From Ligustrum vulgare (Eukaryota; Streptophyta; Magnoliopsida; Lamiales; Oleaceae): a stretch of 64,000 bases of DNA. The notes beneath the pieces were generated by a model, which was given only the letters and a program-made list of their open reading frames with translations, was not told the DNA's origin and did no database searches. The translations under genes and the position numbers were made by a program. Each line of letters opens with the position of its first letter. The stretch's first letter is position 1. The stretch lies in assembly GCA_963555705.1 (NCBI GenBank), contig CAUVWQ010000007.1, positions 310,001 to 374,000 on the forward strand, read 5' to 3'. This document shows positions 1 through 10,863 of the stretch, one piece after another.

Positions 1-69
1 GTAAATTAACGTTTGAAAATTGCTTAAGTGTTCACTTCGTTTAAAATTCACCTCTGCAATTTATATCGA
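1..69 (+). repeat. Class A monomer (69 bp)
   Basis: Class A is marked by the start gtaaattaac, TTCG at 36-39, gcaat at 56-60 and the 3' end atatcga, one base shorter than the ttgga form. Variants elsewhere end atatgga (for example 349-417), carry catctc in place of cacctc (for example 906-974) or carry acaat (for example 697-765). The gta start normally follows a class E monomer and so marks the beginning of a pentamer. Confidence 0.93.
26..37. other. Central 12-bp dyad in each monomer
   Basis: The first monomer holds AAGTG-TT-CACTT, with perfect 5-bp inverted arms around a 2-bp centre, overlapping the CTTAAG palindrome at 23-28. The dyad is present in nearly all monomers. Exceptions are scattered single changes (for example 1072, 3302) and the region III/IV cagttc variant. 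A dyad of this kind could be a protein-binding site, but nothing in the sequence proves binding. Confidence 0.7.
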
Positions 70-139
70 GTGAATTAACGTTTGAAAATTGCTTAAGTGT
101 TCACTTCGTTTAAAATTCACCTCTGCAATTTATATTGTA
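70..139 (+). repeat. Class B monomer (70 bp)
   Basis: Class B has the start gtgaattaac, TTCG, gcaat and the 3' end atattgta, or atattgga in the sister form. The ttgta end is the clearest B marker. A sub-variant with aattaatgtt in place of aattaacgtt (first at 418) marks one point per HOR in region I. Confidence 0.93.
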
Positions 140-146
140 GTGAATT
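114..146. other. Inverted repeat spanning monomer junctions
   Basis: The arms aattcac (114-120) and gtgaatt (140-146) flank a 19-base spacer across a B/C junction. The same pairing exists at most junctions leading into a gtg monomer; gta and atg starts weaken it by one base. A second, within-monomer pair is aaattgc (17-23) and gcaattt (56-62). The arms are only 7 bp, so stable cruciforms are not implied. Confidence 0.55.
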
Positions 147-208
147 AACGTTTGAAAATTGCTTAAGTGTTCACTTCGTTTAAAATTCACCTCTACAATT
201 TATATCGA
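140..208 (+). repeat. Class C monomer (69 bp)
   Basis: Class C has the start gtgaattaac, TTCG, acaat at 56-60 and the 3' end atatcga. A frequent sub-variant has attgtttaag in place of attgcttaag (for example 488-556). Another ends atatgga and is part of the recurrent 906-bp block described separately. Confidence 0.93.
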
Positions 209-278
209 GTGAATTAACGTTTGAAAATTGCTTAAGTGTTCACTTCGTTTAAAATTCACCTCTGTAATTTATATTGGA
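209..278 (+). repeat. Class D monomer (70 bp)
   Basis: Class D has the start gtgaattaac, TTCG, gtaat at 56-60 and the 3' end atattgga. Sub-variants carry aacattt for aacgttt, aaaatag for aaaattg, cacttctg for cacctctg, or cagctctg. The last is a marker shared by regions II and III. Confidence 0.93.
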
Positions 279-348
279 ATGAATTAACGTTTGAAAATTG
301 CTTAAGTGTTCACTTCATTTAAAATTCACCTCTGCAATTTATATTGGA
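279..348 (+). repeat. Class E monomer (70 bp)
   Basis: Class E has the start atgaattaac, TTCA in place of TTCG at 36-39, gcaat and the 3' end atattgga. The TTCG to TTCA change removes a CpG. Sub-variants carry gtcttaaaa (region I), aaagttt, or cagttcattt (from about 43276 onward). E is followed by a gta monomer in most copies. Confidence 0.93.
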
Positions 349-3300
349 GTAAATTAACGTTTGAAAATTGCTTAAGTGTTCACTTCGTTTAAAATTCACC
401 TCTGCAATTTATATGGAGTGAATTAATGTTTGAAAATTGCTTAAGTGTTCACTTCGTTTAAAATTCACCTCTGCAATTTATATTGGAGTGAATTAACGTT
501 TGAAAATTGTTTAAGTGTTCACTTCGTTTAAAATTCACCTCTACAATTTATATCGAGTGAATTAACGTTTGAAAATTGCTTAAGTGTTCACTTCGTTTAA
601 AATTCACCTCTGTAATTTATATTGGAATGAATTAACGTTTGAAAATTGCTTAAGTGTTCACTTCATTTAAAATTCACCTCTGCAATTTATATTGGAGTAA
701 ATTAACGTTTGAAAATTGCTTAAGTGTTCACTTCGTTTAAAATTCACCTCTACAATTTATATCGAGTGAATTAACGTTTGAAAATTGCTTAAGTGTTCAC
801 TTCGTTTAAAATTCACCTCTGTAATTTATATTGGAATGAATTAACGTTTGAAAATTGCTTAAGTGTTCACTTCATTTAAAATTCACCTCTGCAATTTATA
901 TTGGAGTAAATTAACGTTTGAAAATTGCTTAAGTGTTCACTTCGTTTAAAATTCATCTCTGCAATTTATATCGAGTGAATTAACGTTTGAAAATTGCTTA
1001 AGTGTTCACTTCGTTTAAAATTCACCTCTGCAATTTATATTGGAGTGAATTAACGTTTGAAAATTGTTTAACTGTTCACTTCGTTTAAAATTCACCTCTA
1101 CAATTTATATCGAGTGAATTAACGTTTGAAAATTGCTTAAGTGTTCACTTCGTTTAAAATTCACCTCTGTAATTTATATTGGAATGAATTAACGTCTTAA
1201 AATTGCTTAAGTGTTCACTTCATTTAAAATTCACCTCTGCAATTTATATTGGAGTAAATTAACGTTTGAAAATTGCTTAAGTGTTCACTTCGTTTAAAAT
1301 TCACCTCTACAATTTATATGGAGTGAATTAACGTTTGAAAATTGCTTAAGTGTTCACTTCGTTTAAAATTCACCTCTGTAATTTATATTGGAATGAATTA
1401 ACGTTTGAAAATTGCTTAAGTGTTCACTTCATTTAAAATTCACCTCTGCAATTTATATTGGAGTAAATTAACGTTTGAAAATTGCTTAAGTGTTCACTTC
1501 GTTTAAAATTCACCTCTGTAATTTATATTGGAATGAATTAACGTTTGAAAATTGCTTAAGTGTTCACTTCATTTAAAATTCACCTCTGCAATTTATATTG
1601 GAGTAAATTAACGTTTGAAAATTGCTTAAGTGTTCACTTCGTTTAAAATTCATCTCTGCAATTTATATCGAGTGAATTAACGTTTGAAAATTGCTTAAGT
1701 GTTCACTTCGTTTAAAATTCACCTCTGCAATTTATATTGGAGTGAATTAACGTTTGAAAATTGTTTAAGTGTTCACTTCGTTTAAAATTCACCTCTACAA
1801 TTTATATCGAGTGAATTAACGTTTGAAAATTGCTTAAGTGTTCACTTCGTTTAAAATTCACCTCTGTAATTTATATTGGAATGAATTAACGTCTTAAAAT
1901 TGCTTAAGTGTTCACTTCATTTAAAATTCACCTCTGCAATTTATATTGGAGTAAATTAACGTTTGAAAATTGCTTAAGTGTTCACTTCGTTTAAAATTCA
2001 CCTCTGCAATTTATATTGGAGTGAATTAACGTTTGAAAATTGCTTAAGTGTTCACTTCGTTTAAAATTCACCTCTACAATTTATATCGAGTGAATTAACA
2101 TTTGAAAATAGCTTAAGTGTTCACTTCGTTTAAAATTCACCTCTGTAATTTATATTGGAATGAATTAAAGTTTGAAAATTGCTTAAGTGTTCACTTCATT
2201 TAAAATTCACCTCAGCAATTTATGTTGGAGTAAATTAACGTTTGAAAATTGCTTAAGTGTTCACTTCGTTTAAAATTCACCTCTGCAATTTATATCGAGT
2301 GAATTAACGTTTGAAAATTGCTTAAGTGTTCACTTCGTTTAAAATTCACCTCTGCAATTTATATTGTAGTGAATTAACGTTTGAAAATTGCTTAAGTGTT
2401 CACTTCGTTTAAAATTCACCTCTGCAATTTATATTGGAGTAAATTAACGTTTGAAAATTGCTTAAGTGTTCACTTCGTTTAAAATTCACCTCTGCAATTT
2501 ATATCGAGTGAATTAACGTTTGAAAATTGCTTAAGTGTTCACTTCGTTTAAAATTCACCTCTGCAATTTATATTGTAGTGAATTAACGTTTGAAAATTGC
2601 TTAAGTGTTCACTTCGTTTAAAATTCACCTCTACAATTTATATCGAGTGAATTAACATTTAAAAATTGCTTAAGTGTTCACTTCGTTTAAAATTCACTTC
2701 TGTAATTTATATTGGAATGAATTAACGTTTGAAAATTGCTTAAGTGTTCACTTCATTTAAAATTCACCTCTGCAATTTATATTGGAGTAAATTAACGTTT
2801 GAAAATTGCTTAAGTGTTCACTTCGTTTAAAATTCACCTCTGCAATTTATATCGAGTGAATTAACGTTTGAAAATTGCTTAAGTGTTCACTTCGTTTAAA
2901 ATTCACCTCTGCAATTTATATTGTAGTGAATTAACGTTTGAAAATTGCTTAAGTGTTCACTTCGTTTAAAATTCACCTCTACAATTTATATCGAGTGAAT
3001 TAACGTTTGAAAATTGCTTAAGTGTTCACTTCGTTTAAAATTCACCTCTGTAATTTATATTGGAATGAATTAACGTTTGAAAATTGCTTAAGTGTTCACT
3101 TCATTTAAAATTCACCTCTGCAATTTATATTGGAGTAAATTAACGTTTGAAAATTGCTTAAGTGTTCACTTCGTTTAAAATTCACCTCTGCAATTTATAT
3201 GGAGTGAATTAATGTTTGAAAATTGCTTAAGTGTTCACTTCGTTTAAAATTCACCTCTGCAATTTATATTGGAGTGAATTAACGTTTGAAAATTGTTTAA

Positions 3301-3691
3301 GGGTTCACTTCGTTTAAAATTCACCTCTACAATTTATATCGAGTGAATTAACGTTTGAAAATTGCTTAAGTGTTCACTTCGTTTAAAATTCACCTCTGTA
3401 ATTTATATTGGAATGAATTAACGTTTGAAAATTGCTTAAGTGTTCACTTCATTTAAAATTCACCTCTGCAATTTATATTGGAGTAAATTAACGTTTGAAA
3501 ATTGCTTAAGTGTTCACTTCGTTTAAAATTCACCTCTACAATTTATATCGAGTGAATTAACGTTTGAAAATTGCTTAAGTGTTCACTTCATTTAAAATTC
3601 ACCTCTGTAATTTATATTGGAATGAATTAACGTTTGAAAATTGCTTAAGTGTTCACTTCATTTAAAATTCACCTCTGCAATTTATATTGGA

Positions 3692-4596
3692 GTAAATTAA
3701 CGTTTGAAAATTGCTTAAGTGTTCACTTCGTTTAAAATTCATCTCTGCAATTTATATCGAGTGAATTAACGTTTGAAAATTGCTTAAGTGTTCACTTCGT
3801 TTAAAATTCACCTCTGCAATTTATATTGGAGTGAATTAACGTTTGAAAATTGTTTAAGTGTTCACTTCGTTTAAAATTCACCTCTGCAATTTATATCGAG
3901 TGAATTAACGTTTGAAAATTGCTTAAGTGTTCACTTCGTTTAAAATTCACCTCTGTAATTTATATTGGAATGAATTAACGTCTTAAAATTGCTTAAGTGT
4001 TCACTTCATTTAAAATTCACCTCTGCAATTTATATTGGAGTAAATTAACGTTTGAAAATTGCTTAAGTGTTCACTTCGTTTAAAATTCACCTCTGCAATT
4101 TATATTGGAGTGAATTAACGTTTGAAAATTGCTTAAGTGTTCACTTCGTTTAAAATTCACCTCTACAATTTATATCGAGTGAATTAACATTTGAAAATAG
4201 CTTAAGTGTTCACTTCGTTTAAAATTCACCTCTGTAATTTATATTGGAATGAATTAAAGTTTGAAAATTGCTTAAGTGTTCACTTCATTTAAAATTCACC
4301 TCAGCAATTTATGTTGGAGTAAATTAACGTTTGAAAATTGCTTAAGTGTTCACTTCGTTTAAAATTCACCTCTGCAATTTATATCGAGTGAATTAACGTT
4401 TGAAAATTGCTTAAGTGTTCACTTCGTTTAAAATTCACCTCTGCAATTTATATTGGAGTGAATTAACGTTTGAAAATTGTTTAAGTGTTCACTTCGTTTA
4501 AAATTCACCTCTGCAATTTATATCGAGTGAATTAACGTTTGAAAATTGCTTAAGTGTTCACTTCATTTAAAATTCACCTCTGCAATTTATATTGGA
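3692..4596 (+). repeat. 13-mer tandem duplication, copy 1 (905 bp)
   Basis: Thirteen monomers run from a catctc class A monomer to a chimeric monomer. The first 11 recur immediately downstream at a 905-bp step, including the gcaat form of the gtttaag monomer (3831/4736), gtcttaaaa (3970/4875), aaaatag (4179/5084) and tatgttgga (4249/5154). The last three monomers (4388, 4458, 4527) differ from the corresponding positions after 5293. Confidence 0.87.
4527..4596 (+). repeat. Chimeric D/E monomer at a duplication junction
   Basis: This 70-bp monomer starts gtg like class D but carries TTCA and gcaat like class E. It sits exactly where the second 905-bp unit begins. In the corresponding place before copy 1 (3622-3691) a normal atg class E monomer is found. 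A crossover inside the monomer explains the chimera (inference). Confidence 0.8.
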
Positions 4597-5501
4597 GTAA
4601 ATTAACGTTTGAAAATTGCTTAAGTGTTCACTTCGTTTAAAATTCATCTCTGCAATTTATATCGAGTGAATTAACGTTTGAAAATTGCTTAAGTGTTCAC
4701 TTCGTTTAAAATTCACCTCTGCAATTTATATTGGAGTGAATTAACGTTTGAAAATTGTTTAAGTGTTCACTTCGTTTAAAATTCACCTCTGCAATTTATA
4801 TCGAGTGAATTAACGTTTGAAAATTGCTTAAGTGTTCACTTCGTTTAAAATTCACCTCTGTAATTTATATTGGAATGAATTAACGTCTTAAAATTGCTTA
4901 AGTGTTCACTTCATTTAAAATTCACCTCTGCAATTTATATTGGAGTAAATTAACGTTTGAAAATTGCTTAAGTGTTCACTTCGTTTAAAATTCACCTCTG
5001 CAATTTATATTGGAGTGAATTAACGTTTGAAAATTGCTTAAGTGTTCACTTCGTTTAAAATTCACCTCTACAATTTATATCGAGTGAATTAACATTTGAA
5101 AATAGCTTAAGTGTTCACTTCGTTTAAAATTCACCTCTGTAATTTATATTGGAATGAATTAAAGTTTGAAAATTGCTTAAGTGTTCACTTCATTTAAAAT
5201 TCACCTCAGCAATTTATGTTGGAGTAAATTAACGTTTGAAAATTGCTTAAGTGTTCACTTCGTTTAAAATTCACCTCTGCAATTTATATCGAGTGAATTA
5301 ACGTTTGAAAATTGCTTAAGTGTTCACTTCGTTTAAAATTCACCTCTGCAATTTATATTGTAGTGAATTAACGTTTGAAAATTGCTTAAGTGTTCACTTC
5401 GTTTAAAATTCACCTCTGCAATTTATATTGGAGTAAATTAACGTTTGAAAATTGCTTAAGTGTTCACTTCGTTTAAAATTCACCTCTGCAATTTATATCG
5501 A
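4597..5501 (+). repeat. 13-mer tandem duplication, copy 2 (905 bp)
   Basis: This copy matches the preceding unit through 5292 and most of the next monomer. It then departs: 5293-5362 ends ttgta rather than ttgga, and 5363-5432 is a plain gtg/ttgga monomer. The departure marks one edge of the exchanged segment. Confidence 0.82.
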
Positions 5502-5780
5502 GTGAATTAACGTTTGAAAATTGCTTAAGTGTTCACTTCGTTTAAAATTCACCTCTGCAATTTATATTGTAGTGAATTAACGTTTGAAAATTGCTTAAGT
5601 GTTCACTTCGTTTAAAATTCACCTCTACAATTTATATCGAGTGAATTAACATTTAAAAATTGCTTAAGTGTTCACTTCGTTTAAAATTCACTTCTGTAAT
5701 TTATATTGGAATGAATTAACGTTTGAAAATTGCTTAAGTGTTCACTTCATTTAAAATTCACCTCTGCAATTTATATTGGA

Positions 5781-8700
5781 GTAAATTAACGTTTGAAAAT
5801 TGCTTAAGTGTTCACTTCGTTTAAAATTCACCTCTGCAATTTATATCGAGTGAATTAACGTTTGAAAATTGCTTAAGTGTTCACTTCGTTTAAAATTCAC
5901 CTCTGCAATTTATATTGTAGTGAATTAACGTTTGAAAATTGCTTAAGTGTTCACTTCGTTTAAAATTCACCTCTACAATTTATATCGAGTGAATTAACGT
6001 TTGAAAATTGCTTAAGTGTTCACTTCGTTTAAAATTCACCTCTGTAATTTATATTGGAATGAATTAACGTTTGAAAATTGCTTAAGTGTTCACTTCATTT
6101 AAAATTCACCTCTGCAATTTATATTGGAGTAAATTAACGTTTGAAAATTGCTTAAGTGTTCACTTCGTTTAAAATTCACCTCTGCAATTTATATGGAGTG
6201 AATTAATGTTTGAAAATTGCTTAAGTGTTCACTTCGTTTAAAATTCACCTCTGCAATTTATATTGGAGTGAATTAACGTTTGAAAATTGTTTAAGTGTTC
6301 ACTTCGTTTAAAATTCACCTCTACAATTTATATCGAGTGAATTAACGTTTGAAAATTGCTTAAGTGTTCACTTCGTTTAAAATTCACCTCTGTAATTTAT
6401 ATTGGAATGAATTAACGTTTGAAAATTGCTTAAGTGTTCACTTCATTTAAAATTCACCTCTGCAATTTATATTGGAGTAAATTAACGTTTGAAAATTGCT
6501 TAAGTGTTCACTTCGTTTAAAATTCACCTCTACAATTTATATCGAGTGAATTAACGTTTGAAAATTGCTTAAGTGTTCACTTCGTTTAAAATTCACCTCT
6601 GTAATTTATATTGGAATGAATTAACGTTTGAAAATTGCTTAAGTGTTCACTTCATTTAAAATTCACCTCTGCAATTTATATTGGAGTAAATTAACGTTTG
6701 AAAATTGCTTAAGTGTTCACTTCGTTTAAAATTCATCTCTGCAATTTATATCGAGTGAATTAACGTTTGAAAATTGCTTAAGTGTTCACTTCGTTTAAAA
6801 TTCACCTCTGCAATTTATATTGGAGTGAATTAACGTTTGAAAATTGTTTAAGTGTTCACTTCGTTTAAAATTCACCTCTACAATTTATATCGAGTGAATT
6901 AACGTTTGAAAATTGCTTAAGTGTTCACTTCGTTTAAAATTCACCTCTGTAATTTATATTGGAATGAATTAACGTCTTAAAATTGCTTAAGTGTTCACTT
7001 CATTTAAAATTCACCTCTGCAATTTATATTGGAGTAAATTAACGTTTGAAAATTGCTTAAGTGTTCACTTCGTTTAAAATTCACCTCTACAATTTATATG
7101 GAGTGAATTAACGTTTGAAAATTGCTTAAGTGTTCACTTCGTTTAAAATTCACCTCTGTAATTTATATTGGAATGAATTAACGTTTGAAAATTGCTTAAG
7201 TGTTCACTTCATTTAAAATTCACCTCTGCAATTTATATTGGAGTAAATTAACGTTTGAAAATTGCTTAAGTGTTCACTTCGTTTAAAATTCACCTCTGTA
7301 ATTTATATTGGAATGAATTAACGTTTGAAAATTGCTTAAGTGTTCACTTCATTTAAAATTCACCTCTGCAATTTATATTGGAGTAAATTAACGTTTGAAA
7401 ATTGCTTAAGTGTTCACTTCGTTTAAAATTCATCTCTGCAATTTATATCGAGTGAATTAACGTTTGAAAATTGCTTAAGTGTTCACTTCGTTTAAAATTC
7501 ACCTCTGCAATTTATATTGGAGTGAATTAACGTTTGAAAATTGTTTAAGTGTTCACTTCGTTTAAAATTCACCTCTACAATTTATATCGAGTGAATTAAC
7601 GTTTGAAAATTGCTTAAGTGTTCACTTCGTTTAAAATTCACCTCTGTAATTTATATTGGAATGAATTAACGTCTTAAAATTGCTTAAGTGTTCACTTCAT
7701 TTAAAATTCACCTCTGCAATTTATATTGGAGTAAATTAACGTTTGAAAATTGCTTAAGTGTTCACTTCGTTTAAAATTCACCTCTGCAATTTATATTGGA
7801 GTGAATTAACGTTTGAAAATTGCTTAAGTGTTCACTTCGTTTAAAATTCACCTCAACAATTTATATCGAGTGAATTAACATTTGAAAATAGCTTAAGTGT
7901 TCACTTCGTTTAAAATTCACCTCTGTAATTTATATTGGAATGAATTAAAGTTTGAAAATTGCTTAAGTGTTCACTTCATTTAAAATTCACCTCAGCAATT
8001 TATGTTGGAGTAAATTAACGTTTGAAAATTGCTTAAGTGTTCACTTCGTTTAAAATTCACCTCTGCAATTTATATCGAGTGAATTAACGTTTGAAAATTG
8101 CTTAAGTGTTCACTTCGTTTAAAATTCACCTCTGCAATTTATATTGTAGTGAATTAACGTTTGAAAATTGCTTAAGTGTTCACTTCGTTTAAAATTCACC
8201 TCTGCAATTTATATTGGAGTAAATTAACGTTTGAAAATTGCTTAAGTGTTCACTTCGTTTAAAATTCACCTCTGCAATTTATATCGAGTGAATTAACGTT
8301 TGAAAATTGCTTAAGTGTTCACTTCGTTTAAAATTCACCTCTGCAATTTATATTGTAGTGAATTAACGTTTGAAAATTGCTTAAGTGTTCACTTCGTTTA
8401 AAATTCACCTCTACAATTTATATCGAGTGAATTAACATTTAAAAATTGCTTAAGTGTTCACTTCGTTTAAAATTCACTTCTGTAATTTATATTGGAATGA
8501 ATTAACGTTTGAAAATTGCTTAAGTGTTCACTTCATTTAAAATTCACCTCTGCAATTTATATTGGAGTAAATTAACGTTTGAAAATTGCTTAAGTGTTCA
8601 CTTCGTTTAAAATTCACCTCTGCAATTTATATCGAGTGAATTAACGTTTGAAAATTGCTTAAGTGTTCACTTCGTTTAAAATTCACCTCTGCAATTTATA

Positions 8701-9122
8701 TTGTAGTGAATTAACGTTTGAAAATTGCTTAAGTGTTCACTTCGTTTAAAATTCACCTCTACAATTTATATCGAGTGAATTAACGTTTGAAAATTGCTTA
8801 AGTGTTCACTTCGTTTAAAATTCACCTCTGTAATTTATATTGGAATGAATTAACGTTTGAAAATTGCTTAAGTGTTCACTTCATTTAAAATTCACCTCTG
8901 CAATTTATATTGGAGTAAATTAACGTTTGAAAATTGCTTAAGTGTTCACTTCGTTTAAAATTCACCTCTGCAATTTATATGGAGTGAATTAATGTTTGAA
9001 AATTGCTTAAGTGTTCACTTCGTTTAAAATTCACCTCTGCAATTTATATTGGAGTGAATTAACGTTTGAAAATTGTTTAAGTGTTCACTTCGTTTAAAAT
9101 TCACCTCTACAATTTATATCGA
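5781..9122 (+). repeat. Large duplicated block, copy 2 (copies 5780 bp apart)
   Basis: This is the second copy of 1-3342, displaced by 83 monomers. It keeps the same order of classes and the same rare variants, which indicates a recent block duplication. It differs by ctcaac at 7855 and has the normal bases at 6852 and 9082, where copy 1 is mutated. It ends at the chimeric monomer 9123-9192. Confidence 0.88.
7452..9122 (+). repeat. 24-mer block, copy 1 (copies 1741 bp apart)
   Basis: The 1671-bp block recurs at 9193-10863. Matching markers include gtcttaaaa (7661/9402), the gta monomer after tatgttgga (8010/9751) and aattaatgtt (8984/10725). It overlaps copy 2 of the 5780-bp-spaced duplication, so the two events are nested. 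Confidence 0.85.
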
Positions 9123-9192
9123 GTGAATTAACGTTTGAAAATTACTTAAGTGTTCACTTCGTTTAAAATTCACCTCTGCAATTTATATTGTA
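9123..9192 (+). repeat. Chimeric junction monomer between 24-mer copies
   Basis: This single 70-bp monomer separates 7452-9122 from 9193-10863. It occupies the place of a class D monomer (compare 3343 and 10864) but has gcaat and ends ttgta like class B. It also carries attacttaag, a change of the usual attgcttaag. Confidence 0.8.
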
Positions 9193-10863
9193 GTGAATTA
9201 ACGTTTGAAAATTGCTTAAGTGTTCACTTCGTTTAAAATTCACCTCTGCAATTTATATTGGAGTGAATTAACGTTTGAAAATTGTTTAAGTGTTCACTTC
9301 GTTTAAAATTCACCTCTACAATTTATATCGAGTGAATTAACGTTTGAAAATTGCTTAAGTGTTCACTTCGTTTAAAATTCACCTCTGTAATTTATATTGG
9401 AATGAATTAACGTCTTAAAATTGCTTAAGTGTTCACTTCATTTAAAATTCACCTCTGCAATTTATATTGGAGTAAATTAACGTTTGAAAATTGCTTAAGT
9501 GTTCACTTCGTTTAAAATTCACCTCTGCAATTTATATTGGAGTGAATTAACGTTTGAAAATTGCTTAAGTGTTCACTTCGTTTAAAATTCACCTCTACAA
9601 TTTATATCGAGTGAATTAACATTTGAAAATAGCTTAAGTGTTCACTTCGTTTAAAATTCACCTCTGTAATTTATATTGGAATGAATTAAAGTTTGAAAAT
9701 TGCTTAAGTGTTCACTTCATTTAAAATTCACCTCAGCAATTTATGTTGGAGTAAATTAACGTTTGAAAATTGCTTAAGTGTTCACTTCGTTTAAAATTCA
9801 CCTCTGCAATTTATATCGAGTGAATTAACGTTTGAAAATTGCTTAAGTGTTCACTTCGTTTAAAATTCACCTCTGCAATTTATATTGTAGTGAATTAACG
9901 TTTGAAAATTGCTTAAGTGTTCACTTCGTTTAAAATTCACCTCTGCAATTTATATTGGAGTAAATTAACGTTTGAAAATTGCTTAAGTGTTCACTTCGTT
10001 TAAAATTCACCTCTGCAATTTATATCGAGTGAATTAACGTTTGAAAATTGCTTAAGTGTTCACTTCGTTTAAAATTCACCTCTGCAATTTATATTGTAGT
10101 GAATTAACGTTTGAAAATTGCTTAAGTGTTCACTTCGTTTAAAATTCACCTCTACAATTTATATCGAGTGAATTAACATTTAAAAATTGCTTAAGTGTTC
10201 ACTTCGTTTAAAATTCACTTCTGTAATTTATATTGGAATGAATTAACGTTTGAAAATTGCTTAAGTGTTCACTTCATTTAAAATTCACCTCTGCAATTTA
10301 TATTGGAGTAAATTAACGTTTGAAAATTGCTTAAGTGTTCACTTCGTTTAAAATTCACCTCTGCAATTTATATCGAGTGAATTAACGTTTGAAAATTGCT
10401 TAAGTGTTCACTTCGTTTAAAATTCACCTCTGCAATTTATATTGTAGTGAATTAACGTTTGAAAATTGCTTAAGTGTTCACTTCGTTTAAAATTCACCTC
10501 TACAATTTATATCGAGTGAATTAACGTTTGAAAATTGCTTAAGTGTTCACTTCGTTTAAAATTCACCTCTGTAATTTATATTGGAATGAATTAACGTTTG
10601 AAAATTGCTTAAGTGTTCACTTCATTTAAAATTCACCTCTGCAATTTATATTGGAGTAAATTAACGTTTGAAAATTGCTTAAGTGTTCACTTCGTTTAAA
10701 ATTCACCTCTGCAATTTATATGGAGTGAATTAATGTTTGAAAATTGCTTAAGTGTTCACTTCGTTTAAAATTCACCTCTGCAATTTATATTGGAGTGAAT
10801 TAACGTTTGAAAATTGTTTAAGTGTTCACTTCGTTTAAAATTCACCTCTACAATTTATATCGA
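9193..10863 (+). repeat. 24-mer block, copy 2 (copies 1741 bp apart)
   Basis: This block repeats 7452-9122 in the same class order. Its right edge is followed by the ordinary series D, E and gta-acaat, as seen after 3343, so here the older context resumes. Confidence 0.85.

Larger units (their letters stand above)
1..348 (+). repeat. Pentameric cassette A-B-C-D-E (348 bp), reference copy
   Basis: Five successive monomers of 69, 70, 69, 70 and 70 bp, each with its own diagnostic bases, form the basic ordered unit. The same order recurs throughout the window, complete or with monomers missing or fused, and in perfect tandem at 56340-57731 and 62540-63235. Longer HORs are mostly readable as diverged, trimmed pentamers, so this order is probably ancestral to them (inference). 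Monomer phase is set at the first base of the window for convenience; the true origin of the repeat is arbitrary. Confidence 0.95.
1..3342 (+). repeat. Large duplicated block, copy 1 (copies 5780 bp apart)
   Basis: The stretch of about 48 monomers matches 5781-9122 monomer for monomer, including rare variants: aattaatgtt at 418/6198, gtcttaaaa, aaaatag near 2107/7887, and ctcagcaat with tatgttgga near 2211/7991. I noticed three single-base differences (1072, 2075 and 3302 against 6852, 7855 and 9082); the count is not exhaustive. The left limit lies outside the window. The match stops at monomer 3343, which is class D here but a chimera at 9123. Confidence 0.88.

Noticed and set aside
23..37. 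Bacterial promoter or operator, or a hairpin terminator
   Set aside because: The dyad arms are only 5 bp with no GC stem and no T-run after it, the sequence is repeated about 920 times, and the context is a eukaryote-like satellite.
35..51. CENP-B box
   Set aside because: Cttcgtt at 35-41 resembles the left half of the box, but the required CGGG-containing right half is absent (aaattca follows). Class E monomers even lose the CpG of the left half.
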